NCBI RefSeq assembly: GCF_029478665.1
Contig: NZ_JARPQB010000036.1
Coordinates: 1-51,137 of the forward strand
Direction: 5' to 3'
Origin: Pseudomonas entomophila
GTDB taxonomy: Bacteria; Pseudomonadota; Gammaproteobacteria; Pseudomonadales; Pseudomonadaceae
DNA length: 51,137 bases
Numbering within the stretch: the first letter of the stretch is position 1; every line of letters starts with the position of its first letter. Positions 13,620 through 22,943 of this stretch are shown here, piece by piece. Below the pieces are notes generated by a model. That model worked only from the letters and a program-made list of their open reading frames with translations. It did no database searches and was not told the DNA's origin. Position numbers and translations under genes: made by a program.

Positions 13620-13652
13620 CAAAGTATTAGGACGCGTCCTAATTCAAAGTAT
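13620..13652. repeat. 16-base palindrome flanked by 8-base direct repeats, beside the attachment site
   Basis: TTAGGACGCGTCCTAA (13627-13642) is a perfect palindrome one to two bases after the integrase stop region. It is bracketed by CAAAGTAT at 13620-13627 and again at 13645-13652. Sited between int and the tRNA, it could contain integrase arm sites or an accessory-factor site; no T-run follows, so it is not a clear terminator. Confidence 0.6.
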
Positions 13653-13710
13653 CTGGCGCCATTCCCAAGGGTGTTCCCACGGGTGGTTTTTCTGCACCCC
13701 GAAAACGCAA

Positions 13711-13734
13711 AAAGCCCTGAATAATCAGGGCTTT
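13711..13734 (-). terminator. Rho-independent terminator of tRNA-Ser
   Basis: A 10-base stem (AAAGCCCTGA/TCAGGGCTTT) with a 4-base loop. Read on the minus strand it is followed by TTTTT, just beyond the tRNA 3' end. If the attachment core lies in the tRNA, this terminator belongs to the inserted element and replaces the original one. Confidence 0.75.
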
Positions 13735-13739
13735 GAATG

Positions 13740-13785
13740 TGGCGGAAGCGTAGAGATTCGAACTCTAGGATAGTTGCCCATCGAC
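13740..13785. other. Probable attachment site core (att) in the tRNA-Ser 3' half
   Basis: The integrase gene ends 122 bases from the tRNA 3' end and all phage genes lie on that side. Tyrosine integrases of this kind usually recombine within the T-arm to anticodon part of a tRNA and restore it. The exact core cannot be fixed because the second copy is outside the window; no copy was seen in the first 400 bases. Confidence 0.45.
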
Positions 13786-13827
13786 GGTTTTCAAGACCGT
13801 TGCCTTAAACCACTCGGCCACGCTTCC
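13740..13827 (-). tRNA. tRNA-Ser(UGA)
   Basis: On the minus strand the gene reads GGAAGCG at the 5' end and CGCTTCC then G-CCA at the 3' end (7-base acceptor stem, CCA encoded). The anticodon loop CTTGAAA carries TGA between ACGGT and ACCGT. The T-arm is TAGAG-TTCGAAT-CTCTA. A long variable arm between them is the mark of a class II serine tRNA. 88 bases including CCA. It is intact although the prophage abuts its 3' end. Confidence 0.95.
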
Positions 13828-13846
13828 AGCTGGTTTTGCGGCGGCA

Positions 13847-13874
13847 ATAATACCTTAATGAAACACGCTGTCAA
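13847..13874 (-). promoter_or_regulatory. Promoter of tRNA-Ser
   Basis: On the minus strand, TTGACA (13874-13869), a 16-base spacer and TATTAT (13852-13847) give a near-consensus sigma-70 promoter. It is followed by a G+C-rich discriminator (GCCGCCGC) typical of stably expressed, stringently controlled RNA genes, and lies about 20 bases before the tRNA. Confidence 0.8.
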
Positions 13875-13903
13875 ACTCTCTGTGTCGCGGGTTGTGGCAG
13901 CTC

Positions 13904-13912
13904 TGGTATGCT
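13904..13912 (+). promoter_or_regulatory. Candidate extended -10 promoter of yccA
   Basis: TGG-TATGCT matches an extended -10 element (TGnTATnnT) about 65 bases before the yccA start. No good -35 box is seen at the normal distance. Confidence 0.35.
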
Positions 13913-13976
13913 TCAGCCCATACGTTCCAATACCATGGGTCCCGACCCACCGGTTTAAACACCAAAGGAGTGCGCC

Positions 13977-14648
13977 ATGCGCGAACAGGATTACGCCATC
14001 CAACACGGCCAGCAGGCCGAGCAGCAGGAAGTCAGCAAGGTCCTGCGCAACACGTACAGCCTGCTGGCGCTCACCCTCGCCTTCAGCGGCATCATGGCCT
14101 TCGTCGCCCAGCAGATGCGTGTCGGCTACCCGAACATCTTCGTGGTGCTGATCGGCTTCTACGGCCTGTTCTTCCTCACCAACAAGCTGCGTGACTCGGC
14201 CTGGGGCCTGGTATCCACCTTCGCCCTCACCGGTTTCATGGGCTTCATCCTCGGCCCGATCCTCAACCGCTACCTGGGCATGGCCGGTGGCGCCGAAGTG
14301 GTCAGCTCTGCGTTCGCCATGACCGCCCTGGTGTTCGGCGGCCTGTCCGCCTACGTGCTGATCACCCGCAAGGACATGAGTTTCCTCAGCGGCTTCATCA
14401 CCGCCGGCTTCTTCGTCCTGCTGGGCGCAGTGGTGGCCAGCTTCTTCTTCCAGATCAGCGGCCTGCAACTGGCGATCAGCGCTGGCTTCGTGCTGTTCTC
14501 GTCGGTCTGCATCCTGTTCCAGACCAGCGCCATTATCCACGGCGGCGAGCGCAACTACATCATGGCGACCATCAGCCTGTATGTATCGATCTACAACCTG
14601 TTCGTCAGCCTGCTGCAGCTGTTCGGCATCATGGGTCGCGACGACTGA
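13977..14648 (+). CDS. yccA: Bax inhibitor-1/YccA family membrane protein
   Basis: 223 residues with seven hydrophobic segments after a charged N-terminus, the usual layout of the BI-1 (TMBIM) family. The C-terminal region (IHGGERNYIMATISLYVSIYN) carries the conserved end of the family signature. In E. coli YccA is a substrate and modulator of the FtsH membrane protease; a calcium-leak function is known for other family members. AAAGGAG precedes the ATG. It is a single gene closed by a terminator at 14675. Confidence 0.9.
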   Translation: MREQDYAIQHGQQAEQQEVSKVLRNTYSLLALTLAFSGIMAFVAQQMRVGYPNIFVVLIGFYGLFFLTNKLRDSAWGLVSTFALTGFMGFILGPILNRYLGMAGGAEVVSSAFAMTALVFGGLSAYVLITRKDMSFLSGFITAGFFVLLGAVVASFFFQISGLQLAISAGFVLFSSVCILFQTSAIIHGGERNYIMATISLYVSIYNLFVSLLQLFGIMGRDD

Positions 14649-14674
14649 TCCAACCGTTCGCATCACCTCGAAAA

Positions 14675-14695
14675 GCCCGCCTCGGCGGGCTTTTT
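14675..14695 (+). terminator. Terminator after yccA
   Basis: GCCCGC, a 4-base loop, GCGGGC and five T's, preceded by AAAA. Confidence 0.85.
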
Positions 14696-14857
14696 CGTGC
14701 CTGATCGAAACTGGAATTTGCCAACAAAGCAATTGACCTAAAAGTCAGCTTATTCGCTGATTCCTCCGCGATTATGCGGCCATCGTGCTTGCCACTACCC
14801 CTCTGCGATTTCACCCCGTAGAATGCGCTCCTTTTTTCATCCAGGGCAGCAATTTCC

Positions 14858-16237
14858 ATGAGTTCACTCGAGCAAGGCCCAGGCGCCACGGCGCCAGCCA
14901 ATGAACTGGTTCTAGGCCTCGAAGACAAGCCACGCCTGATGATCGGCCTGCTGGCCGCCCTGCAGCACTTGCTGGCGATCATCGTACCGATCGTCACACC
15001 CGGTTTGCTGATCTGCCAGGCGCTGGGCGTATCCGCCCGCGACACCAACCTGATCGTGTCGATGTCGCTGGTGATCTCGGGGATCGCCACCTTTGTCCAG
15101 TGCAAGCGCTTCGGGCCATTCGGTGCCGGGCTGCTGATCGTCCAGGGCACCAGCTTCAACTTCGTCGGGCCGCTGATTGCCGGTGGCGCGCTGATGGTCA
15201 AGCAAGGGACGCCGGTGGAAAGCGTGATGGCGGCGATCTTCGGCGTGGTCATCGCCGGTTCGTTCGTGGAGATGGGCGTCTCGCGCATCCTGCCCTTCGT
15301 CAAACGCCTGATCACCCCACTGGTGACCGGCATCGTCGTGCTGATGATCGGCCTGACCCTGATCAAGGTCGGCCTGATCAGCATGGGCGGCGGCTTCGGC
15401 GCCATGGCCGACGGCACCTTTGCCAACGGCGAGAACCTGCTGTTGTCGGGCGTGGTGCTGGCGATCATCGTCATCCTCAACCGTATCCCGGTGGTGTGGA
15501 TGCGCAGCTGCGCCATCGTCATCGCACTGGCCGTCGGCTATGCCCTGGCCGGTTACCTGGGCCGCCTGGACTTCACCGGCATGCACCAGGCCGCGCTGTT
15601 CCAGGTACCCACGCCGCTGCACTTCGGCCTGGGCTTCTCCTGGGCGCTGTTCATCCCGATGCTGGTGATCTACCTGGTCACCTCGCTGGAAGCCATTGGT
15701 GACGTCACCGCCACCAGCAAGGTCTCGCGCCAGCCGGTCGAAGGCCCGGTGTGGATGCAGCGGATCAAGGGCGGCGTGCTGGTCAACGGCGCCAACTCGT
15801 TGTTGGCGGGTCTGTTCAACACCTTCCCCAGCTCGATCTTCGCCCAGAACAACGGCGTGATTCAGCTGACCGGCATCGCCAGCCGCCATATCGGTATCTG
15901 GATCGCGGCCATGCTGATCCTGCTGGGCCTGTTCCCTAGCGTTGCCGGCGTGATCCAGGCCGTGCCGGAGCCCGTGCTCGGTGGCGCGGCCATGGTGATG
16001 TTCGGCGCGGTGGCCGCCTCGGGTATCAACATCCTCGCCAGCACCCGCCTCGACCGCCGCGCCCTGCTGATCATCGCCGTCTCGCTGGCCCTGGGCCTGG
16101 GCGTGGCGCAGGTGCCGGAGTTCCTGTCGCACATGCCGTCGGCACTGCGCCATGTACTGGAGTCGGGTGTCGCCACCGGCGGCATCTGCGCCCTGGTGCT
16201 CAACTGGTTCCTGCCGGAGAGCAAGGAAGCGGCCTGA
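14858..16237 (+). CDS. Purine (xanthine/urate-type) permease, NCS2/NAT family
   Basis: 459 residues with 12-14 hydrophobic segments. The NAT signature Q-N-x-G-x4-T-G is present as QNNGVIQLTG, and SLEAIGDVTATSKVS before it carries the conserved acidic residue of helix 8. Both point to the xanthine/uric acid branch of proton-coupled NCS2 transporters rather than the uracil branch. No purine-degradation genes are nearby, so the substrate is not fixed by context. It stands alone between two terminators (14675 and 16261). Confidence 0.85.
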   Translation: MSSLEQGPGATAPANELVLGLEDKPRLMIGLLAALQHLLAIIVPIVTPGLLICQALGVSARDTNLIVSMSLVISGIATFVQCKRFGPFGAGLLIVQGTSFNFVGPLIAGGALMVKQGTPVESVMAAIFGVVIAGSFVEMGVSRILPFVKRLITPLVTGIVVLMIGLTLIKVGLISMGGGFGAMADGTFANGENLLLSGVVLAIIVILNRIPVVWMRSCAIVIALAVGYALAGYLGRLDFTGMHQAALFQVPTPLHFGLGFSWALFIPMLVIYLVTSLEAIGDVTATSKVSRQPVEGPVWMQRIKGGVLVNGANSLLAGLFNTFPSSIFAQNNGVIQLTGIASRHIGIWIAAMLILLGLFPSVAGVIQAVPEPVLGGAAMVMFGAVAASGINILASTRLDRRALLIIAVSLALGLGVAQVPEFLSHMPSALRHVLESGVATGGICALVLNWFLPESKEAA

Positions 16238-16260
16238 GCCATGCCCTGCTGAACCGAAAA

Positions 16261-16287
16261 GCCCGCGCCCACCAGCGCGGGCTTTTT
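16261..16287 (+). terminator. Terminator after the purine permease
   Basis: GCCCGCGC, a 6-base loop, GCGCGGGC and TTTTT. Confidence 0.9.
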
Positions 16288-16324
16288 GCTTTATCATGGC
16301 CACATTCCTCTGTACGAGCTTTCC

Positions 16325-16717
16325 ATGAAATTCGCCATCGCGGTTTTTTCCCCAGCCCATGCGCCCTCCTCGCGCCGCGCCCTGCGCTTCGCCGAGACGG
16401 CGCTGGCCGGCGGGCATGAAATTGCCCGGCTGTTCTTCTACCAGGACGGCGTGCACAGCGCTTCGGCCAACATCGTCACACCGCAGGATGAGCTGGATGT
16501 GGCGGCTCAGTGGCGTGCGTTCGTCAGCGAACACCGGCTCGACGCCGTGGTGTGTATTGCCGCCGCCCTGCGCCGTGGCGTGCTGGACGACTCGGAGGCC
16601 AACCGTTACCAGCGTCCGGCCGTAAATCTGCCCATGCCCTGGGAACTGTCAGGCCTGGGCCAGCTGCACGAGGCGGCGCAACTGGCCGATCGCCTGGTCT
16701 GTTTCGGAGGGGATTGA
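16325..16717 (+). CDS. tusD: Sulfurtransferase subunit TusD (DsrE family)
   Basis: 130 residues from the ATG at 16325, which matches family starts (MKFAIAVFSP). VVCIAAALRRGV holds the conserved catalytic Cys77, which carries the persulfide in the TusBCD complex. The complex relays sulfur from TusA to TusE for 2-thiouridine at the tRNA wobble position. It is the first gene of tusDCBE-trpD2, with one base between tusD and tusC. The enzyme that uses the sulfur, MnmA, is encoded at 37599 in the same window. Confidence 0.92.
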   Translation: MKFAIAVFSPAHAPSSRRALRFAETALAGGHEIARLFFYQDGVHSASANIVTPQDELDVAAQWRAFVSEHRLDAVVCIAAALRRGVLDDSEANRYQRPAVNLPMPWELSGLGQLHEAAQLADRLVCFGGD

Positions 16718-16718
16718 G

Positions 16719-17078
16719 ATGGCCAAGGCGCTATTGATCATCAGCCGCCAGGCGCCCTGGAACGGCCCGTCCGCTCGCGAGGCACTCGACATCGCCCTGG
16801 CTGGCGGGGCCTTCGATCTGCCCTTGGGCATGCTGTTCCTCGATGACGGCGTGTTCCAGCTCGCTGCCGGCCAGCAACCCGATGCCTTGCAGCAGAAGAA
16901 CCTTGCCGCCAACCTTCAGGCCCTGCCGATGTTCGGTGTCGAGGAATTGTTCGCCTGCGGCCATAGCCTGGCCCGTCGCGGGCTGGATGATGACTCGCTG
17001 AGCCTGCCGGTCGAGGTGCTCGACGATGCCGCGCTGGCTGCGCTGATTGCCCGTTTCGACCAGGTGGTGACGCTCTGA
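16719..17078 (+). CDS. tusC: Sulfurtransferase subunit TusC
   Basis: 119 residues, DsrF/TusC type: N-terminal KALLIISRQAPW and a central strand-helix region with DLPLGMLFLDDGVFQL. It forms the TusBCD heterohexamer. It lacks the conserved catalytic Cys of TusD, as expected for this subunit. The stop shares one base with the tusB start. Confidence 0.9.
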   Translation: MAKALLIISRQAPWNGPSAREALDIALAGGAFDLPLGMLFLDDGVFQLAAGQQPDALQQKNLAANLQALPMFGVEELFACGHSLARRGLDDDSLSLPVEVLDDAALAALIARFDQVVTL

Positions 17079-17374
17079 TGACGACCCTGCATGTAATCGC
17101 TCATTCGCCGTTCGGTGACGAGCGCCTGGCCAGTTGCCTGCGCCTGCTGGGCCCGCAAGACGCACTGCTGCTGTGTGGCGATGCCACTTATGCACTCAAG
17201 CCCGGCGGCGAGCCCTTCGCAGCCCTGCAAGCCGCCCATCTCGGCGACCGCCTGTTCGCGCTCACCGAGGACCTGCAGGCCCGCGCCCTCGACAACCAAA
17301 CGGCCAAGGCCGTGGACTACCCCGCCTTCGTCGAGCTCACCCTGCACTACGACAAGGTCAACAGCTGGCTATGA
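17078..17374 (+). CDS. tusB: Sulfurtransferase subunit TusB (DsrH family)
   Basis: 98 residues, the usual TusB size. The N-terminal TTLHVIAHSPFG and central ALLLCGDATYAL match the DsrH fold. It completes TusBCD. The gene is coupled on both sides (one base overlap with tusC, four with tusE). Confidence 0.9.
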   Translation: MTTLHVIAHSPFGDERLASCLRLLGPQDALLLCGDATYALKPGGEPFAALQAAHLGDRLFALTEDLQARALDNQTAKAVDYPAFVELTLHYDKVNSWL

Positions 17375-17706
17375 GCACACTGACTGTCGGTGATCGTTCG
17401 ATCGCCCTGGACAAGGATGGTTTCCTGGTCGACCTGCAAGACTGGTCCCATGAGGTCGCCGAGTGCCTCGCAGGCCGCGAAGACATCACCTTGACCACGG
17501 ATCATTGGGAGGTCCTCGAACTGCTGCGCCAGTTCTACGACGAGTACCAGCTGTCCCCAGCCACCCGTCCGCTGATCAAGTACACCGCACTCAAGCTGGG
17601 CGTGGAAAAGGGCAACAGCCCGCACCTCAACCGCCTGTTCAACGGCACTCCCGCCAAACTCGCCGCCAAGCTGGCGGGCCTGCCCAAGCCGACCAACTGC
17701 ATATGA
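17371..17706 (+). CDS. tusE: Sulfur carrier TusE (DsrC family)
   Basis: 111 residues starting at the ATG that overlaps the tusB stop. The C-terminal arm GLPKPTNCI has the invariant penultimate Cys110 that accepts sulfur from TusD and passes it to MnmA on tRNA. DHWEVLELLRQFYDEY is the typical helix-turn-helix-like core. The stop overlaps the trpD2 start. Confidence 0.93.
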   Translation: MSTLTVGDRSIALDKDGFLVDLQDWSHEVAECLAGREDITLTTDHWEVLELLRQFYDEYQLSPATRPLIKYTALKLGVEKGNSPHLNRLFNGTPAKLAAKLAGLPKPTNCI

Positions 17707-18704
17707 CCGAACCGCTTGCATTGACCCTGGAAACCCCGGCCGAACATCCCTTCGCCGAATTCGTGCGTATTCTCGGCAAAGGCAAACGTGGCGCCCGCGG
17801 GTTGACCCGCGAAGAGGCCCGTGCCGCCATGACCTTGCTGCTTGAAGGCAAGGTGGAGGACACCCAGCTCGGCGCCTTCCTGATGCTGCTGCGGCACAAG
17901 GAGGAAAGCGCCGAGGAGTTGGCCGGTTTCACCGAGGCCCTGCGTGTGCACTTGCAAGCACCACGGATTGCCGTCGACCTCGACTGGCCGAGCTACGCCG
18001 GCAAGAAACGCCACCTGCCCTGGTACCTGCTGGCTGCCAAATGCCTGGCGGGCAACGGCCTGCGCATCCTGATGCACGGCGGTGGCGCACACACCGCAGG
18101 GCGGCTTTACACCGAGCAACTGCTTGGGCTGCTGGACATCCCCCTGTGCCGCGACTGGGCATCGGTCGAACAGACGCTGAACGCTCGTCGACTGGCCTTT
18201 GCTCCACTGCTGGACTGGGCCCCACAACTGCAGCGCATGATCGACCTGCGCAACACCCTCGGCCTGCGCTCGCCGATCCACTCGTTGGCCCGCGTGCTCA
18301 ACCCCCTTGGCGCGCGCTGCGGGCTGCAAAGCATCTTCCACCCCGGCTACCAGGCCGTGCATCGCGAAGCCAGCCGCCTGCTCGGTGACCATGCGCTGGT
18401 GATCAAGGGCGATGGTGGCGAGATCGAGATCAATCCGGACGTGATCAGCCATCTCTACGGCACGTCCGCCGGCGAGGCGTGGGATGAGGAATGGCCAGCC
18501 TTGAGCGCCCAGCGCCATGTCAAACCCGCCAGCCTGCAACCTGAGCACCTGCTGGCCGTGTGGCGCGGTGAGGCCGACGACAGCTACGGCGAACTGGCCG
18601 TCATCGCCACCATGGCCCTGGCCCTGCGCGGGCTTGGACAAAACCGCGAGCAGGCCTTCAGCACCGCACAAACCTACTGGGCAACCCGGAAAAGCATCGA
18701 ATAA
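17703..18704 (+). CDS. ybiB: TrpD2/YbiB family protein (anthranilate phosphoribosyltransferase-like)
   Basis: 333 residues from the ATG at 17703, which overlaps the tusE stop. It has the glycosyltransferase-family-3 helical N-terminus (LTREEARAAMTLLLEGK) and MHGGGAHTAGR in place of the catalytic phosphate loop of TrpD. E. coli YbiB of this family binds single-stranded nucleic acid and does not make tryptophan. Its linkage to the tus genes is common in Pseudomonas; the meaning is unknown. Confidence 0.85.
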   Translation: MTEPLALTLETPAEHPFAEFVRILGKGKRGARGLTREEARAAMTLLLEGKVEDTQLGAFLMLLRHKEESAEELAGFTEALRVHLQAPRIAVDLDWPSYAGKKRHLPWYLLAAKCLAGNGLRILMHGGGAHTAGRLYTEQLLGLLDIPLCRDWASVEQTLNARRLAFAPLLDWAPQLQRMIDLRNTLGLRSPIHSLARVLNPLGARCGLQSIFHPGYQAVHREASRLLGDHALVIKGDGGEIEINPDVISHLYGTSAGEAWDEEWPALSAQRHVKPASLQPEHLLAVWRGEADDSYGELAVIATMALALRGLGQNREQAFSTAQTYWATRKSIE

Positions 18705-18717
18705 TCAGATCTGATTA
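18702..18717. promoter_or_regulatory. 16-base palindrome, possible operator of the yqjG gene
   Basis: TAATCAGATCTGATTA is a perfect palindrome that begins on the trpD2 stop codon and ends ten bases before the candidate -35 box of the next gene. Position and symmetry fit a dimeric regulator binding site; no regulator gene is adjacent. Confidence 0.45.
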
Positions 18718-18726
18718 GTGCAGTAT

Positions 18727-18756
18727 TTGCGCTATTTATTCGAACGTTTTTATCTA
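18727..18756 (+). promoter_or_regulatory. Candidate promoter of yqjG
   Basis: TTGCGC, an 18-base spacer and TATCTA, about 45 bases before the start codon at 18801. Confidence 0.4.
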
Positions 18757-18800
18757 GACTGAGTTCCAACGACAGACAACTTTGTTCGAGGAGCTCCAGC

Positions 18801-19760
18801 ATGGGCCTTTTGATCGACGGCCACTGGCATGACCAGTGGTACCAGAGCAGCAAGGACGGCGCCTTCCAGCGCGAAAACGCACAGCGCCGCAATACACTGC
18901 CCGCTCCAGAGGCTGGTCGCTATCACCTGTACGTGTCGCTGGCCTGCCCCTGGGCCCACCGCACCCTGATCTTTCGCGCCCTCAAGGGCCTCGATCCGTT
19001 GATCGACGTCTCGGTGGTCAGTTGGCTGATGGGCGAGCACGGCTGGACCTTCGACCAGCAGGAAGGCTCAACGGGCGACCACCTGGACGCCTTGCAGTAC
19101 CTGCACCAGCGCTATACCCAGGACGACCCGCACTACACCGGGCGCGTGACCGTGCCGGTGCTGTGGGACAAGCAGGAGAAGCGCATCGTCAACAACGAGT
19201 CGGCGGAGATCATTCGCATCTTCAACACGGCATTCAACGAACTCACCGGCAATACGCTGGACCTGTACCCAGAGCCCCTGCGCGCCACCATCGATGCGCT
19301 CAATGAACGTATTTATCCTGCAGTGAACAACGGCGTGTACCGCGCAGGCTTCGCCACTTCGCAACCCGCCTACGAGGCGGCCTTCGATGACGTGTTCAAC
19401 GAGTTGGATCATCTGGAGGGGTTACTGGGCCGCCAGCGCTACCTGGCCGGCGAGTACCTGACCGAAGCCGACGTTCGCCTGTTCACGACACTGGTGCGTT
19501 TCGACGCGGTGTACCACGGTCACTTCAAGTGCAACCTGCGCCGCCTGAGCGATTATCCGAACCTGTCCAACTGGCTGCTCGAGCTGTATCAGTGGCCGGG
19601 CGTGGCCAAGACGGTGAACATGGAGCATATCCAGAAGCACTATTACATGAGCCACAAGACCATCAACCCGAATGGGATCGTGCCCAAGGGGCCGCTGCAG
19701 GATTTCAACTTGCCGCATGATCGCCAGCGGTTGCCTGGCAAAGGCATCTGGCAAGGCTGA
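18801..19760 (+). CDS. yqjG: Glutathionyl-hydroquinone reductase (YqjG/Xi-class GST)
   Basis: 319 residues. The N-terminal thioredoxin-fold domain contains SLACPWAHRTLIF with the active-site Cys of Xi-class glutathione transferases, and NNESAEIIRIFN binds the gamma-glutamyl part of glutathione. The helical C-terminal domain includes LTEADVRLFTTLVRFD, and the end has the Xi-class tail NPNGIVPKGP. It removes glutathione from glutathionyl-hydroquinones. GAGGAG precedes the ATG, and a palindromic possible operator lies upstream. Confidence 0.92.
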   Translation: MGLLIDGHWHDQWYQSSKDGAFQRENAQRRNTLPAPEAGRYHLYVSLACPWAHRTLIFRALKGLDPLIDVSVVSWLMGEHGWTFDQQEGSTGDHLDALQYLHQRYTQDDPHYTGRVTVPVLWDKQEKRIVNNESAEIIRIFNTAFNELTGNTLDLYPEPLRATIDALNERIYPAVNNGVYRAGFATSQPAYEAAFDDVFNELDHLEGLLGRQRYLAGEYLTEADVRLFTTLVRFDAVYHGHFKCNLRRLSDYPNLSNWLLELYQWPGVAKTVNMEHIQKHYYMSHKTINPNGIVPKGPLQDFNLPHDRQRLPGKGIWQG

Positions 19761-19782
19761 AGCACCTGGGGCCGCCTTGCGC

Positions 19783-19843
19783 CCCATCGCCGGCAAGCCG
19801 GCTCCTACGGGGATGGTGCAGGAGCCGGCTTGCCGGCGATGGG
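19783..19843. repeat. REP pair (GCCGGC-type), inverted
   Basis: Two perfect 24-base inverted arms (19783-19806, 19820-19843) with core GCCGGCAAGCCGGC and tail TCCT, separated by 13 bases, between the convergent yqjG and cysG genes. It may also act as a bidirectional transcription end. Confidence 0.85.
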
Positions 19844-19865
19844 CTGCAACGCAGCCCCAGTTGTT

Positions 19866-21257
19866 TCAGCTATTTTGTACCCCTTCGAACCACGCCAGCT
19901 TGTCGCGCAACTTCACCACTTCCCCGACGATCACCAGGGTCGGCGCATGCACTTCATGGCGGGCCACCAGCTCGGGCAGGTCTGCCAGGGTACCGGTAAA
20001 CACCCGCTGGTTACGCGTGGTGCCTTGCTGCACCAACGCCGCAGGCGTACTTGCCGCGCGGCCATGGCGGATCAGCTCGGCACAGATGGTCGGCAACCCG
20101 ACCAGCCCCATGTAGAACACCAGGGTCTGGGCCGGCGCCACCAGGTCGTGCCAGGGCAGGTTGCTGGTGCCATCTTTCAAGTGCCCGGTCACGAAACGCA
20201 CTGACTGGGCATAATCCCGATGGGTCAACGGAATCCCACCATAGGCGGAGCAGCCACTGGCCGCCGTGATCCCCGGCACCACCTGGAACGGAATCCCTTC
20301 ATCGGCCAGTTCCTCGATCTCCTCGCCACCCCGGCCGAAGATGAACGGGTCGCCGCCCTTGAGCCGCAGGACGCGCTTGCCCTGGCGTGCCAGGTCCACC
20401 AGCAGGCGGTTGATCTGATCCTGGGGAACCGCATGGTCGGCACGGCGCTTGCCGACATAGATGCGTTCGGCGTCACGCCGGCACATCTCGATGATGGCCG
20501 GTGCCACCAGACGGTCATAGAGCACCACATCGGCCTGCTGCATCAGGCGCAAGGCGCGGAAGGTCAGCAGGTCCGGGTCACCTGGACCGGCACCGACCAG
20601 GTAGACCTCGCCCCCTTGCTGCACTGGCGCGCCGTCGACCATTGCCTGCAACAGGCGCTCGGCTTCCGCGCCCTGCCCGGCCAACTGGCGCTCAGCGATC
20701 GGCCCCTGGAACACGTTCTCCCAGAAACCACGACGCTGGTTGACGTCCGGATACAAGGCCTTGACCTTGTCGCGAAAACGCGCGGCGAGCCCGGCCAGTT
20801 CGCCATAGGCGGATGGAATCCACGCTTCCAGCTTGGCGCGGATCAACCGCGCCAGCACCGGGGCGTCGCCACCGCTGGACACCGCCACCACCAGGGGTGA
20901 ACGGTCGACGATGGCCGGGAAGATCACCGTGCACAGGGCCGGTGCATCCACCACGTTGACCGGCAGGCTGCGCGCCTGTGCGTCTGCCGAGACCTGGGCG
21001 TTGAGCCCAGGGTCATCGGTGGCCGCGATCACCAGGCGACAGCCCTCCAGATCCGACGACTGATAGCCACGCACCAGGACTTCGCCACCGCCCTCACGGG
21101 CCAGCGTGGCGAGCTGGCCGTCGACTTCCGGCGCCACCACCCGCAGCGCGGCGCCGGCATCAGCCAGCAGACGCGCCTTGCGCAAGGCGATCTCGCCACC
21201 GCCGACGACCAGCGCGCGGCCACCCTGCAGCTTGTGGAACAGCGGCAGGTAGTCCAT
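19866..21257 (-). CDS. cysG: Siroheme synthase (multifunctional)
   Basis: 463 residues. The N-terminal Rossmann domain (VVGGGEIALRKARLL, about residues 15-30) is the precorrin-2 dehydrogenase/ferrochelatase part. The C-terminal half begins with VYLVGAGPGDPDLLTFRAL and contains LKGGDPFIFGRGGEE and VPGITAA, the uroporphyrinogen-III methyltransferase motifs. It turns uroporphyrinogen III into siroheme for sulfite and nitrite reductases. Last gene of the minus-strand block; its start directly abuts the serS stop, so the two are co-transcribed. Confidence 0.95.
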   Translation of the reverse strand: MDYLPLFHKLQGGRALVVGGGEIALRKARLLADAGAALRVVAPEVDGQLATLAREGGGEVLVRGYQSSDLEGCRLVIAATDDPGLNAQVSADAQARSLPVNVVDAPALCTVIFPAIVDRSPLVVAVSSGGDAPVLARLIRAKLEAWIPSAYGELAGLAARFRDKVKALYPDVNQRRGFWENVFQGPIAERQLAGQGAEAERLLQAMVDGAPVQQGGEVYLVGAGPGDPDLLTFRALRLMQQADVVLYDRLVAPAIIEMCRRDAERIYVGKRRADHAVPQDQINRLLVDLARQGKRVLRLKGGDPFIFGRGGEEIEELADEGIPFQVVPGITAASGCSAYGGIPLTHRDYAQSVRFVTGHLKDGTSNLPWHDLVAPAQTLVFYMGLVGLPTICAELIRHGRAASTPAALVQQGTTRNQRVFTGTLADLPELVARHEVHAPTLVIVGEVVKLRDKLAWFEGVQNS

Positions 21258-22538
<1,281 letters not shown>

Positions 22539-22568
22539 GTCGTTCTCTCGTTATGTGTAGAAGTTGGT

Positions 22569-22943
22569 TCAGAATCGGGTCAGGGACAAGCCGGCCCAGG
22601 TCGCGAGCAGGCCGCCTACCACGCTGATAATGGTATAGCCCATGGCCAGCGGTACTTGCCCGCTTTCCATCAGGCGCACGGTATCGAGCGAGAAAGAGGA
22701 AAAAGTGGTCAGACCGCCCAGAAATCCGACGATCAATCCGGCGCGCAACTCGACCGGCGCCAGGGGCTTATGCAGGAACAGCCCGTAAAGCAGGCCGATC
22801 AGCAGGCAGCCGACCAGGTTGACCGCCAGCGTACCGGCATAGAAGTGCCGTGGCCAGTGGGCCGCCACCCAGTTGGCGGTGGCGAAGCGCAGCAGCGTGC
22901 CGGCAATGCCGCCTGCGCTGACAGCGGCGATGAGTGCGATCAC
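22569..22943 (-). CDS. crcB: Fluoride ion exporter CrcB/Fluc
   Basis: 124 residues with four membrane helices. GGIAGTLLRFATANWVA, the N-V-x-G-C-x2-I-G segment (NLVGCLLIGLLYG) and GFLGGLTTFSSFSLDTV are the conserved Fluc motifs, with the pore Phe and Thr/Ser residues of the TTFSSF track. It exports fluoride as a dual-topology dimer. The start overlaps the rarA stop by four bases, so expression is tied to the operon and there is no room for the fluoride riboswitch that often precedes crcB. Confidence 0.93.
   Translation of the reverse strand: MIALIAAVSAGGIAGTLLRFATANWVAAHWPRHFYAGTLAVNLVGCLLIGLLYGLFLHKPLAPVELRAGLIVGFLGGLTTFSSFSLDTVRLMESGQVPLAMGYTIISVVGGLLATWAGLSLTRF

Noticed and set aside
14912..16534. 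540-codon minus-strand frame opposite the purine permease and tusD
   Set aside because: Antisense shadow of G+C-rich genes; His/Gln/Asp-rich composition without hydrophobic core.
19783..19843. Repeat pairs considered as CRISPR units
   Set aside because: Isolated inverted pairs far apart with no regular spacers; they are REP elements. No cas genes are present.
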